From Bacteroides faecium (GTDB taxonomy: Bacteria > Bacteroidota > Bacteroidia > Bacteroidales > Bacteroidaceae), in contig NZ_CP050831.1 of assembly GCF_012113595.1 (NCBI RefSeq), positions 2,480,001 to 2,544,000 of the forward strand: a stretch of DNA of 64,000 bases. Reading direction: 5' to 3'. Under the pieces are notes generated by a model, which was not told the origin of the DNA, made no database searches, and saw only the letters and a program-made list of their open reading frames with translations. Made by a program: the position numbers and the translations under genes. Positions 55,185 to 63,711 of this stretch are shown here, in pieces; positions within the stretch are counted from its first letter, which is position 1, and every line of letters begins with the position of its first letter.

Positions 55185-55757
55185 ATGAAAAAGCACTATC
55201 CACTACTATTATTATCATTGCTGTTTCTAGTGTTTACAGCAATGACTTGCGATGATGACGAACCGATAGAAACGGTAAAAGTCTCATGTACAATAGATGA
55301 TGTCACACTTCATCATTGGAATAATGCAGGCGAATATCCGAAAGAGCCAGCAGAACTTAAGATACCCAAAGAGGCATATCTCCTGGAGATTTGTGTATCG
55401 ACAGTAATTACGGAAGATGAATCCGTTTCTTATGATGACAGTCGTTATCTTTCTTATGTATTGTCTGACGAGATAAAAAAGATCAGTATTTTCACGGATG
55501 CGACTTTTAATGAAAACTTCCCGGCAGGGGCAGAGGTTACTTCCTGCTTTTATAATTACCCGAAAACAATCAGTGACAATCAGCGGACGGACTATACTGC
55601 AAATGGGAACACTATATACTATGTAGAACAAATCAACCGGATATATAAAGCATTGTTGGCTGTTCCGCAACCGGGGGAATATCGTTTCCGTGTAGTGCTG
55701 ACTATGGAGAGCGGAGAGACTATTGAGAGAATCAGCGAACCGATTACTTTGTATTAA
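55185..55757 (+). CDS. Secreted DUF5034-like protein
   Basis: The protein has 190 residues. The signal-like N-terminus ends in FTAMTCDDDEP, a plausible lipobox with Cys22. The mature chain is beta-rich (LLEICVSTVI, YRFRVVLTMES). It resembles DUF5034 proteins of Bacteroidales, whose function is unknown. The next gene starts 12 bases later and is probably co-expressed. Confidence 0.65.
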   Translation: MKKHYPLLLLSLLFLVFTAMTCDDDEPIETVKVSCTIDDVTLHHWNNAGEYPKEPAELKIPKEAYLLEICVSTVITEDESVSYDDSRYLSYVLSDEIKKISIFTDATFNENFPAGAEVTSCFYNYPKTISDNQRTDYTANGNTIYYVEQINRIYKALLAVPQPGEYRFRVVLTMESGETIERISEPITLY

Positions 55758-55769
55758 TAAATCAAGAGC

Positions 55770-56669
55770 ATGAAAAGAATTCATTTACTTGTACTGTTAT
55801 TCGGTATTTGTTCGCTTTTGAAAGCGCAGGAAGGTCAGCAGTTATCTCACTCCCGCGAGAGTAACAAACTGCTTCAATTAAATGTTGGTTTGGGAACCGG
55901 CTTTGACTTGATGCACAGGGGAGCAGGAAATGCGTTTGCTTCTATGGCAGCTAAGAAATCCCCGTTCCCGGTTCTCGATTTCCGTCTGGAGCATTTCTTT
56001 TCCAGGAAGTGGGGTTGGTTTGCCAATATAAAAATAGGTATTCCTTCTAAGTATCGAACAGACTATTATTCGGAGTTAGTCCGTGTCTTGGAAAAAGATT
56101 ATTATATACGGAACCATATATTTGAAAAGCAAAAGCCACCGGTAACTCCATGCTTGGCTGTCGGTTTCGTCCATCGTATCGAAAATTCACATTGGGCTTT
56201 CTATCCTCGCTTGGGTATCGGCGTCAATAGCCCCGGTTTTCAGGATGTTTTTATAGGACTGAAGAAAAAAGGCGGTAATCAGTTATATGATACCCGTTAT
56301 GATATCAAAGATGAGTTCGGGCAAGATAGTAGGGATATCTTTATTCTTTCAACAGGTTTTAGTGTAAACTATAAGCTAAATACATACTGTTATCTGTTTT
56401 TATCCGTTGATTATATACAACCGATAGGAAGCCGCTCGGCTATGGAGAGTGTTACGACTGACCTTTATACGGATGAAGTAGTTGACCGGCAAATCTATAA
56501 GACAAGCACGCTTGGACGGGATTTAAGTGTCTGTATAGGGGTCGGGATACCCATCCGGTTAGGAGGAAAAGACAAGAAGGGGAAAACAACTTCAAGAAAA
56601 GAGAGGATGCGGAAAATCATGGAACAGAAGCGTAAGTCCTTCGGACTGTTCCCTACGACAGCTAAATAA
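55770..56669 (+). CDS. Probable outer-membrane protein of unknown function
   Basis: The protein has 299 residues with a signal peptide ending near residue 19 (LLKAQEG). Alternating hydrophobic strands with aromatic residues (GWFANIKIGIPS, YLFLSVDYIQPIG, LSVCIGVGIPIRL) suggest a beta barrel. The last 40 residues are very basic (KDKKGKTTSRKERMRK), which is unusual for a barrel end. It lies next to mobile DNA, but the reading frame looks complete. Confidence 0.65.
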   Translation: MKRIHLLVLLFGICSLLKAQEGQQLSHSRESNKLLQLNVGLGTGFDLMHRGAGNAFASMAAKKSPFPVLDFRLEHFFSRKWGWFANIKIGIPSKYRTDYYSELVRVLEKDYYIRNHIFEKQKPPVTPCLAVGFVHRIENSHWAFYPRLGIGVNSPGFQDVFIGLKKKGGNQLYDTRYDIKDEFGQDSRDIFILSTGFSVNYKLNTYCYLFLSVDYIQPIGSRSAMESVTTDLYTDEVVDRQIYKTSTLGRDLSVCIGVGIPIRLGGKDKKGKTTSRKERMRKIMEQKRKSFGLFPTTAK

Positions 56670-56903
56670 AAACATTCATATATTATATCTTCCATTGCCT
56701 GGCGAATTCCCCTCAACAGGAAAGTATCCTCTGTAATGAGTCTGCTCATTTCGATGTGGTACTGAATATTTACAGGAATCGAATGTGTTTTTCTACTGGA
56801 TATTTATTCCCATCTTTCTATCTTCTCTACCACCTTTTTCCTGTTTCTTCGATGAATAAAGGGGTTGCGGGTAAAGAACAACACCTTTACCTGTAAACGA
56901 TTA

Positions 56904-56953
56904 GTTTCAAAATTGTTTCTCCTAATGAAACTATTCGTTTCATTGCTTGAAAC
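56904..56953. repeat. Cluster of five GTTTC/GAAAC hexamers
   Basis: GTTTCA (56904), GTTTC (56915), TGAAAC (56926), GTTTCA (56937) and TGAAAC (56948) are spaced exactly 11 bases apart, about one helix turn. A sixth copy, GTTTCA, lies at 57064. Regular helical phasing suggests cooperative protein binding, for example recombinase arm sites. Confidence 0.7.
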
Positions 56954-57082
56954 CAAGTATTTTGATATAACTCTCTGAAGGTTAGACAAATATAGAGAGT
57001 TTAAAAGATGCAGGTAACGATTTGGATATGGAAGTCCTGCTTCGGGTTACACTGCTTTGCATAGTTTCAAATAACTCATATA

Positions 57083-57113
57083 CAAATGTAGGCAATGTTT
57101 GGAACATAACAAA
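57083..57113 (-). promoter_or_regulatory. Orphan leftward consensus promoter
   Basis: Minus-strand TTTG (plus 57110-57113), 19 bases, TACATTTG (plus 57083-57090) match the consensus exactly. It reads into a region without an evident gene. Confidence 0.7.
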
Positions 57114-57199
57114 ATATTCTGCTATTTATTTTTGTATAAATCTGATTATTAACATATTAAGTGTTTAAGGCGTAATTTATTGATGCCTGTTACTTATAG

Positions 57200-57232
57200 A
57201 ATAGCCGGGGGCAGTATCTCCGGCTATTTTTT
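57200..57232 (+). terminator. Intrinsic terminator before the HTH genes
   Basis: A nine-base stem, AATAGCCGG (57200-57208) with CCGGCTATT (57220-57228), is followed by a T run. No gene directly upstream on the plus strand explains it, so it may end a small RNA. Confidence 0.75.
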
Positions 57233-57266
57233 TGTCCCCATTTGGCGTTCTCTGTCTTTTTTTGGC

Positions 57267-57289
57267 GGTTGCTCAACGGTTGAGTAACC
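57267..57289. promoter_or_regulatory. Operator-like dyad upstream of the HTH genes
   Basis: GGTTGCTCAA-CGG-TTGAGTAACC is a 10-base inverted repeat with one mismatch, 58 bases before the first HTH gene. Confidence 0.5.
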
Positions 57290-57346
57290 AATGGCCTCAA
57301 AACAACTCCGTAATATTGCACCATAAACGATAACAACGAGGTCATT

Positions 57347-57643
57347 ATGAATAATAGAAAAACCGTTCCCGGTGCCGGGGTGAGTCACATGCTCAGCACC
57401 ATACTTGCCAAAGTGAATAACATTGAAAAGTTACTCTCTCCTGCCGTTGAGAATATACCGGATAGTGAGATACTGGATTCAAAAGGTGTACGCCTGCTGA
57501 CAAAGATGTCGGACAGGACACTATTAAGAAGACGTAACGATGGTACGCTTCCCTTTTACAGAGACAAGGGGAAAATCTACTATCGCCGCTCGGATGTCCT
57601 TCGTGCCGTATTATTGGAAAAAACAGAAAACTCTAAAAAATAA
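57347..57643 (+). CDS. Small helix-turn-helix protein of a mobile element (excisionase-like)
   Basis: The protein has 98 residues. The C-terminal part (about 48-92) is a MerR/excisionase-type HTH: LLTKMSDRTLLRRRNDGTL followed by KIYYRRSDVL. Pairs of such small HTH genes are typical of Bacteroides conjugative transposons, where they regulate excision or transfer. The second one starts five bases downstream. A dyad lies upstream. Confidence 0.8.
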   Translation: MNNRKTVPGAGVSHMLSTILAKVNNIEKLLSPAVENIPDSEILDSKGVRLLTKMSDRTLLRRRNDGTLPFYRDKGKIYYRRSDVLRAVLLEKTENSKK

Positions 57644-57648
57644 GCGTT

Positions 57649-57978
57649 ATGAAAAAGATGATTAAGATTGAAAGCAGTTCTTTTGCTGCTCTTGTGAGAA
57701 GTTATAAGAAGTCCCTGAACATGTTGGCTGTGTTGCAACATATTTGTCAGGAAAACGATGTGGCATTGTCCATGCTGCCGGACGAGGTGTGTGAACTGAT
57801 CGGGCTTGACCCCGCCGAAATTGAGAAACAGCGTTTGAACGGACGTCTGCGTTTCGCGGAAGAAGAGGACGGTACAAGGCATTATTCGATTGCGGACATT
57901 ATCAACCTGAAGGATTCCATTGACGGTAAGTTGATAAACAAACAAGTGGAAGAGCTATCCTTTGAGGAAGAAAGATGA
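57649..57978 (+). CDS. Second small DNA-binding-like protein of the mobile element
   Basis: The protein has 109 residues. It is helical at the N-terminus (ALVRSYKKSLNMLAVLQHI) and has a RLRFAEEEDGTRHYSIADIINL part that resembles the wing-plus-helix region of the preceding protein. It is probably a partner regulator. It is translated just after the first gene, and a long hairpin follows. Confidence 0.7.
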   Translation: MKKMIKIESSSFAALVRSYKKSLNMLAVLQHICQENDVALSMLPDEVCELIGLDPAEIEKQRLNGRLRFAEEEDGTRHYSIADIINLKDSIDGKLINKQVEELSFEEER

Positions 57979-58000
57979 CGTATAACCAGTTCCCCCCATA

Positions 58001-58060
58001 GACAAGGGTACGGCGGACAAGGTCGGATTTATCCGGGTGTCCGCCGTGCCTTTGTCTTTT
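58001..58060. terminator. Long hairpin between the HTH genes and the helicase end
   Basis: A 19-base stem (58001-58019 with 58038-58056, two non-Watson-Crick positions) is followed by TTTT. It can stop the rightward HTH transcript and possibly the leftward helicase transcript. Confidence 0.8.
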
Positions 58061-58078
58061 CCTGAAAAGCGGCTCTTT

Positions 58079-58126
58079 GCTGTACCCCTGCGGAAGTGAA
58101 GCCTGCGTAGCTTCCGGGGGTACAGC
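58079..58126. terminator. Second hairpin near the helicase 3' end
   Basis: GCTGTACCCC (58079-58088) pairs with GGGGTACAGC (58117-58126), with an inner CGGAAG/CTTCCG pair. It lies 18 bases past the helicase stop codon on the minus strand. Confidence 0.65.
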
Positions 58127-58144
58127 AATGTGCCGTGGGAAACA

Positions 58145-61100
58145 TTAGGATATTTTTTTCAACTCCTTTGCCGGGCTTACAATTACCATAGACGGCACGT
58201 GCTTTACCTGCCGTGGTAAATCCGGGATCACGTCACTGCCGCTGACCATCCTCTGTTTTTCCATTTCTACTTTTTCATCCTTCCCTTCTTCGTGCAGGCC
58301 CACCGGTTTGAGAGTAAGCTGTATCTTCCGGTTCAGTGAAGCAAGCTCTTCGCCCAACTGTTTGATTTCCGCGTCTTTAGGCCATGTGGCTGCCACTATT
58401 TCCCGCAAGACGGGAATGTCCTTTGACAATTCTGCATTTTCCTTTTCCCGTTTCTCTATCATAGCGGGAATACGTTCCAAGGCATTGATAAAATTCATTA
58501 CGGCCAGTTTCGGCTCTTTGGCTATGTAGCCGTTATTGTAAGTATATTTAATGCCGTCCAGCCCTTCAACCATGAACTTGTTATGCAAGACCTGTGTATC
58601 CCCATCGTAAGATTTTTCGGTACGGACAAGGATGCGGAAATCGAACAGGGTTCCGATTTTCATGTAATCATCCTCTGTCCGGGCTTTCTGATTGATTGCG
58701 GCAAGCCGGTTGCCGAGTATTTCTATATTATCCGAGTCCACACCGTCCAGTTTCAAGGGATTGGGGCGAAGTCCGGTTTCCGCATCTGCGGGAGCTACCT
58801 TGTTCAGATATTCCCAATCTTTGGTGAAACGCCCGATAAAGACATTGTTCTTTTCTATTTCGGAAGTTTTTTCGTTCAACTTGCCTTTTGCATTTCCCTT
58901 ATTACGGTGATATGCCTGTCTTTCGCTTTCCAGAACTGCCAGTTTCTTGTCGAGTTTTGCTTTTTCCAACAAATCGTTGTTGCCCGAAAGAATGGCCACG
59001 TATTCGCTGAAATTGCCTCCGCCGTTTTCATCAATCGCCCCCTCGTCAATGGTACGGGCGGCCAGATTACGGCTTTTAAGCTGGTTGATGAATACCTGTT
59101 TGTTATGCAGCAGGTTGAACTTGTAACTGTCCAGAGACTTCTCCACCGCATAGATATAACAGTCCACCTTATTGCCGGCATATTGCTTGGCAATGATATT
59201 GCCTTTTCTTACAGCACGTCCGTTACGCTGTTCCAGATCGGACGGCCTTCAGGGTATATCCAGATGGTGGATTGCAACGGCACGTTGCTGCGCATTGACT
59301 CCCGTTCCTAATTTTTGCGTGGAGCCGAAAAGAAAACGGATGCGTCCGGCGTTCATATTGCTGAACAGTTCCTTGCGTGCATTGTCACTGCCTGCTTCCT
59401 GAATGAACTTTATCTGCCTTTCCGGGATATTATGGTCTTCCACGAGCTTGCGTCTTATCTCACTGTAAATGTTCCACTGGTCGGGTTTATACGTACTGAG
59501 ATCGGAAAAGATGAATTGTGTGCCTTTCTGGTCGAGATATTTATAGTAATATTCCGCAATCTTGGCCGCACAATGAGACGCTTTGTTTCCCGGATTGTCA
59601 CCGTACTGCTGGTCTATCAGACGCATATCAAGAGACATCTTGTTCGAGTAGTTGGTGGCAATCAGCATCTGGGCCTTTTCTTCCGCTTCAGACAGAGGCT
59701 CCCGGTCTATGTAGGTCGCATTTCCGGTTTCAGCGAACTTTATCAGTTTCTGAATGAAAATTTCCTGCTGGGGAGTGGGCGATATGTGATAGAGCTGTTC
59801 GTTGAGTTCCGGCCTGTCAACCCCTACGTCTTCAGCCGTTTTGTAATCGGTTATCTCCGCGTAGAAATTGGCGAGTTCCGGCACTTTGATAAAGTAGCGG
59901 AAACGTTCCTTCTGCACGATCTGGTTGGTTACGGAAAATTCAAAGTCCGTGCTTTTCTTCGCATAGACAGCCGCCCAACCGTCAAAACACGTAATCCCCT
60001 GCCGCTCCATTTCTTTAGGACGGAGATATTTGAAAAGGAGATAGAGTTCGGTCAGGCTGTTGGAAATGGTCGTACCGGACAAGAAGGTAGCCCCCAAATC
60101 CCTGCCCGTGCGCTCCTGTATGGTACGGATGGCAAAAAGCATGTTCATGGCCTTCATGCTCCCTTCGGGATTGCCCAGACCGGAAACTCGCGCATGGCGT
60201 GTGTTGAACATCAAGTTCTTGAAGGCATGCGATTCATCAACGAAGAGGTGGTCGATACCCATTTGCCTGAAATCGGTCACGTCATCCGTCCGGTCTTTTA
60301 TATCCTGCTCCAGCTTTTCAAGTTTGGCTTCAAGGTTCTCTTTCCTTTTTTCCAGCCCGTTCTTTATCCAGCCGGTTACTTCATTGCCCTGTTGCTCGAA
60401 TACGGCAAGGTTCTCTTCGATGTTGTTTATCTCCTGCGTGTATATTTCCTGCTGTATTTCGGGAGACTGCGGTATTTTTCCGAACTGGTCGTGTGTCAGG
60501 ATGATGCAGTCCCAGTTATTGTTTTTAATGTCATGGAATATTCCGACACGTTTCTCCGGTGTAAAGTCCTCTTTGCCCGGATAAAGCACTTTGGCATTCG
60601 GATAAGCCTTCTTGAACGTGTCGGCTATGTCATGTACATTGCTTTTGAGTCCGATAATCATCGGCTTGTTCGCCATTCCGAGACGTTTCATTTCAAAGGC
60701 GGCTATGCACATGATAAGGGTCTTGCCCGTGCCCACCTCGTGGTCGATTATTCCGCCACCGTTCATCTTCAGCATCCATACGGCATTCTTCTGGCTGTCG
60801 TATAAATCCGGTATATCCAGTCCTTTCAGGTCAAGGAAGGGGAAACTTTGCAGGGAGCCGTCATAATCGGGACGCACATAACAGTTGAATTTACGGTTAT
60901 ACAAATCCGCAAGGCGTTGTTTAAATTCGGGTAACTGTTCGTTCAGCCAGTCGGTGAAGGCAGACCGTATTTCATTGATTTTGGTGTCGGCAAGCTGGAT
61001 GGCTTCGGCATCCCGTACCTTTATATCATTGCCTTCTTCATCCTGCACGGTTTTGGTTATGTCGGGCACCGTGTTGTGCAGCGCATGTTTCAGCAGGTCG

Positions 61101-61294
61101 TATCCGTAATAGCCCCGTTTCTCCCCCTTTACATAATATTTATCAGTGATGTTTGCGTTGCTGCTCTCGAAGTTCACGCTGAACTCGTCGATGGATTCCG
61201 TATAATGGATATGGGCCTTTGTCTCAAAAAGGTATCCGGCAAACTCTTCATATACGGACATGGGTATCCACCGCTCTCCGAAATTATGTAAAGC
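58145..61294 (-). pseudogene. Broken SF2 helicase-like gene of a conjugative transposon (two lesions)
   Basis: The 3' part of a very large mobile-element protein (SF2 helicase/methylase type) is read leftward. The coding frame is open from about 61294 to an in-frame TGA at 59249-59251 and continues in the same frame to 58145. With the first Met at 61261 as residue 1, Walker A is GTGKT at 177-181 and the DESH box follows near 340. SGTTISNSL is motif III. Before the stop come motif V-like GTGVNAQQ and HHLDIP; after it come R-P-S-D-L-E and motif VI QRNGRAVRKGN. The TGA therefore replaces a probable Trp codon (TGG) and cuts off motif VI. The N-terminus is lost at the RIT insertion near 61290. Confidence 0.88.
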
Positions 61295-61402
61295 TTTCCA
61301 TAATCTGGGTTATGTAAAGAAGAAGATTATGTAAAGTATGATAATCTATAGTCTTTTAAATTAGTGATTTACTTTCTAAAAAGCGTGATTTACTTTGCAT
61401 AA
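61284..61402. repeat. End repeats of the RIT element
   Basis: TTATGTAAAG occurs at 61284, 61310 and 61327, with one inverted, one-mismatch copy at 61393-61402. A second repeat, GTGATTTACTTT, occurs at 61364 and 61385. A 12-base palindrome lies at 61434-61445. Such repeat-rich ends are expected as recombinase binding sites. Confidence 0.7.
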
Positions 61403-61466
61403 TATTCAGAACAAGTTATTATATTGAGGAAGAAACAATATTGTTTTGAACTTAAATAATTAGCGT

Positions 61467-62732
61467 ATGAACTATGTATCACAGGATTTAAACAGTTTTG
61501 ACCTTTTAATTAAAAGGGCTTGTCTGTATTTGAGCGAAGATTTATCCTACTCTCCAGCAACAATTGAAGTTTATCATAAATTTTGGAGACGATTATCGCA
61601 TTTTATGATGGATTTATCATATAGCAAGTATGATAAATCTGTCGGTGAAGAATTTATTCTTTTTACGTTAGGAAAAAAGGAGCCGTTGCAATATAACCGC
61701 TTTCAAAAGAATTTGGTCAGGAGTGTGAAATTTATAACGGAATTTTCTACAGGAAATAAAATCACAGTAATGCCTGAAGTCGAAGACTTTAGTAGTAATA
61801 TTGGAGTTCTTATTAATACTTTTCTACTATATCGAGAAACGGAGAATCGTTTATCTCCACGAACACGGCATGATGATCGTTTGTATTTATCAAAATTTAT
61901 CCATTATTTAAATGCAATAGGAATTTTAGAGGTGAAACAGTTGCATCTGAAAATAGTAATAGATTTTCTACAATCACTAAATACAAGTCAACGTGCAATG
62001 AGAAGCTCATGTATAGTTAGACTACGTAAAATGTTTAGTTATTGGTATGACCAAAATATAATTACCGTAAACCTAGCCAGACAAATGCCAAATGATATTT
62101 ATAGACAACAAGCAAAACTACCTTCTGTATATACAAAATCAGAAATAACTGCTATGCTTGATAATATAGATCATTCGAGCGGTCAAGGGAAAAGAGATTA
62201 TGCAATACTATTACTTTTGTCTCGTTATGGTTTAAGAGCCTCTGATGTGTGTTTGTTAGAGCTTAAGAATATTCGATGGGAAGAAAATGTAATTATAATA
62301 AGTCAGTATAAAACAGGAATCCATTTGGAATTGCCTCTATTGAAAGAAGTAGGAGAAGCTATCATTGATTATCTCAAATATGGTCGTCCCAAAACATCAT
62401 TGCCAAATATATTCTTAAAGCTAAAATCTCCTTATGGACAAATGAGCTCCGGCTCAATATATGATGCAGTAAACAAAGCGATGCGCTTTGCAGGAATTAA
62501 GCCAAATTGTCGCAAGCATGGATCCCATATATTTCGTCATACTTTGGCCAGTCTACTACTGAAAGAGCAATCTGTACTCCCTGTCATATCTGAAGTACTA
62601 GGACATACTTCAACTGATTCTACCAAAACATATATCCGGATAGATATAGATTCATTGAGAAAGTGTACTTTGGAAGTTCCGACAGTTGAGTCTAATTTTT
62701 ACATTCAGAAAGGAGGCTGTTTCTATGAGTAA
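61467..62732 (+). CDS. Tyrosine recombinase, first gene of the RIT element (RitA)
   Basis: The protein has 421 residues. The N-terminal SAM-like and core-binding domains cover about 1-215. The catalytic domain has the first Arg in SRYGLRASDV, HIFRHT (His-x-x-Arg), LGHTS and the nucleophile Tyr in KTYIRID. All catalytic residues are present. The gene ends with an eight-base overlap with the next one (ATGAGTAA). Confidence 0.92.
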   Translation: MNYVSQDLNSFDLLIKRACLYLSEDLSYSPATIEVYHKFWRRLSHFMMDLSYSKYDKSVGEEFILFTLGKKEPLQYNRFQKNLVRSVKFITEFSTGNKITVMPEVEDFSSNIGVLINTFLLYRETENRLSPRTRHDDRLYLSKFIHYLNAIGILEVKQLHLKIVIDFLQSLNTSQRAMRSSCIVRLRKMFSYWYDQNIITVNLARQMPNDIYRQQAKLPSVYTKSEITAMLDNIDHSSGQGKRDYAILLLLSRYGLRASDVCLLELKNIRWEENVIIISQYKTGIHLELPLLKEVGEAIIDYLKYGRPKTSLPNIFLKLKSPYGQMSSGSIYDAVNKAMRFAGIKPNCRKHGSHIFRHTLASLLLKEQSVLPVISEVLGHTSTDSTKTYIRIDIDSLRKCTLEVPTVESNFYIQKGGCFYE

Positions 62733-63711
62733 TTATAATTTTAGCAGTGTTTATGCCAAGCATATAACAGACTTAATATCAATGAAACGTGATTTTGGTT
62801 ATAAATATGTGACTGAGGAGTTTGTTCTTTACCAGTTCGACCAATATGTTATCTGTAATAATTTCACATTCACTTCAATTACGGCAGAAGTTATAGAAAG
62901 GTGGATGGAGAAAAGACAGAATGAGACTGATGCGACAAGATATAGTAGAATATCCGCACTGATTCAACTTGCGTCTTACATGTGTGACATTGGAATCTCT
63001 AATTATATACCACGAATGCCCCGGATACCCAAGTCTGATTTTATTCCTTACATCTATAGCCGTGAAGAAATGCAAGCAATTTTTAAAGCTTGTGACAATC
63101 TTATACTATCAGGGTTACATTTCAACTCTGTTATTATAATACTTCCAACATTGTTCAGAATGCTTTATGCAACAGGCATTAGAATATCCGAAGCCCTTAA
63201 TCTTCAGGATTCCGATGTTCATCTGGATGAAAATTATATGGTGATAAAAGAAGCTAAGAATAGGACAGACAGGATTGTTCCCATATCTCAATCTTTATCT
63301 GATGTATGCCGACAATATGTTCATTATAGAGAGAGGCTTCCCTTGAAAGTTGACAAAAAGTATTTCTTTTTAAGTTTGTCAGGTCATAAATGCGGTGCAA
63401 AACATACTGTATTCAGATGGTTTAGGTTGATATTGAAAAATGCTGGAATACCCTTTACAGGGAATCATCATGGACCTCGAATTCATGATTTGCGACATAC
63501 TTTCAGCCTATACGCTATGGAAAAGATGACTAGAGAGGGTTCTGATATGTATCATTCTATGCCCATTTTAGCAACCTATCTTGGCCATAAATCCATACAG
63601 TCAACAGAGCATTATGTACGGCTTTGTAGAGTAATTTTTCCTGAACTAGAGAGACAAATAGAATTTATTAATCAACAAATTTATCCAGAACCAGAATATG
63701 GAAACGACTGA
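62725..63711 (+). CDS. Tyrosine recombinase, second gene of the RIT element (RitB)
   Basis: The start at 62725 (MSNYNF, 328 residues) was chosen because AGGAGG lies at 62711-62716, nine bases upstream. This is a rare clear Shine-Dalgarno site in this genome. Catalytic residues: Arg in YATGIRISEAL, HDLRHT, LGHKS and the Tyr in EHYVRL. The stop overlaps the third recombinase start by 14 bases, so the three proteins are translationally coupled. Confidence 0.92.
   Translation: MSNYNFSSVYAKHITDLISMKRDFGYKYVTEEFVLYQFDQYVICNNFTFTSITAEVIERWMEKRQNETDATRYSRISALIQLASYMCDIGISNYIPRMPRIPKSDFIPYIYSREEMQAIFKACDNLILSGLHFNSVIIILPTLFRMLYATGIRISEALNLQDSDVHLDENYMVIKEAKNRTDRIVPISQSLSDVCRQYVHYRERLPLKVDKKYFFLSLSGHKCGAKHTVFRWFRLILKNAGIPFTGNHHGPRIHDLRHTFSLYAMEKMTREGSDMYHSMPILATYLGHKSIQSTEHYVRLCRVIFPELERQIEFINQQIYPEPEYGND

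Larger units (their letters stand above)
56670..57346. other. Intergenic junction between core genes and mobile DNA
   Basis: This 677-base gap has no convincing gene. From left to right it contains a short minus-strand open stretch without a clear start, a cluster of GTTTC/GAAAC hexamers (56904-56953), a perfect leftward promoter (57083-57113), a rightward-type terminator (57200-57232) and a dyad (57267-57289). The left end of the mobile element is probably here, but no duplicated attachment sequence can be shown. Confidence 0.6.
57979..61294. mobile_element. Conjugative-transposon (ICE) remnant, helicase end
   Basis: The block holds the broken helicase gene and its flanking hairpins. It belongs with the two small HTH genes just left of it (57347-57978). 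The GC-richer composition and gene content are typical of Bacteroides conjugative transposons. The left boundary is unknown, lying somewhere in 56670-57346. The right side is cut by the RIT element. No transfer genes are in the window. Confidence 0.65.

Noticed and set aside
56495..56749. Minus-strand frame starting MSRLITEDTF near the mobile-DNA edge
   Set aside because: The first 25 residues look gene-like, but the rest is antisense to the preceding gene. At best it is a remnant.
56804..56989. Minus-strand 61-codon frame downstream of the orphan promoter
   Set aside because: It needs a TTG start and runs through the phased repeats; coding is unlikely.
59249..59251. TGA as a recoded selenocysteine codon in the helicase
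   Set aside because: The position fits a Trp before motif VI, and no reason for recoding is visible. A nonsense mutation is simpler.
58583..59311. Plus-strand open frame of 242 codons opposite the helicase 3' part
   Set aside because: It is antisense to a recognisable coding region and has no independent signals.
59315..60805. Plus-strand open frame of 496 codons opposite the helicase
   Set aside because: It is the complement of a conserved helicase sequence with clear motifs. The product has no recognisable features.
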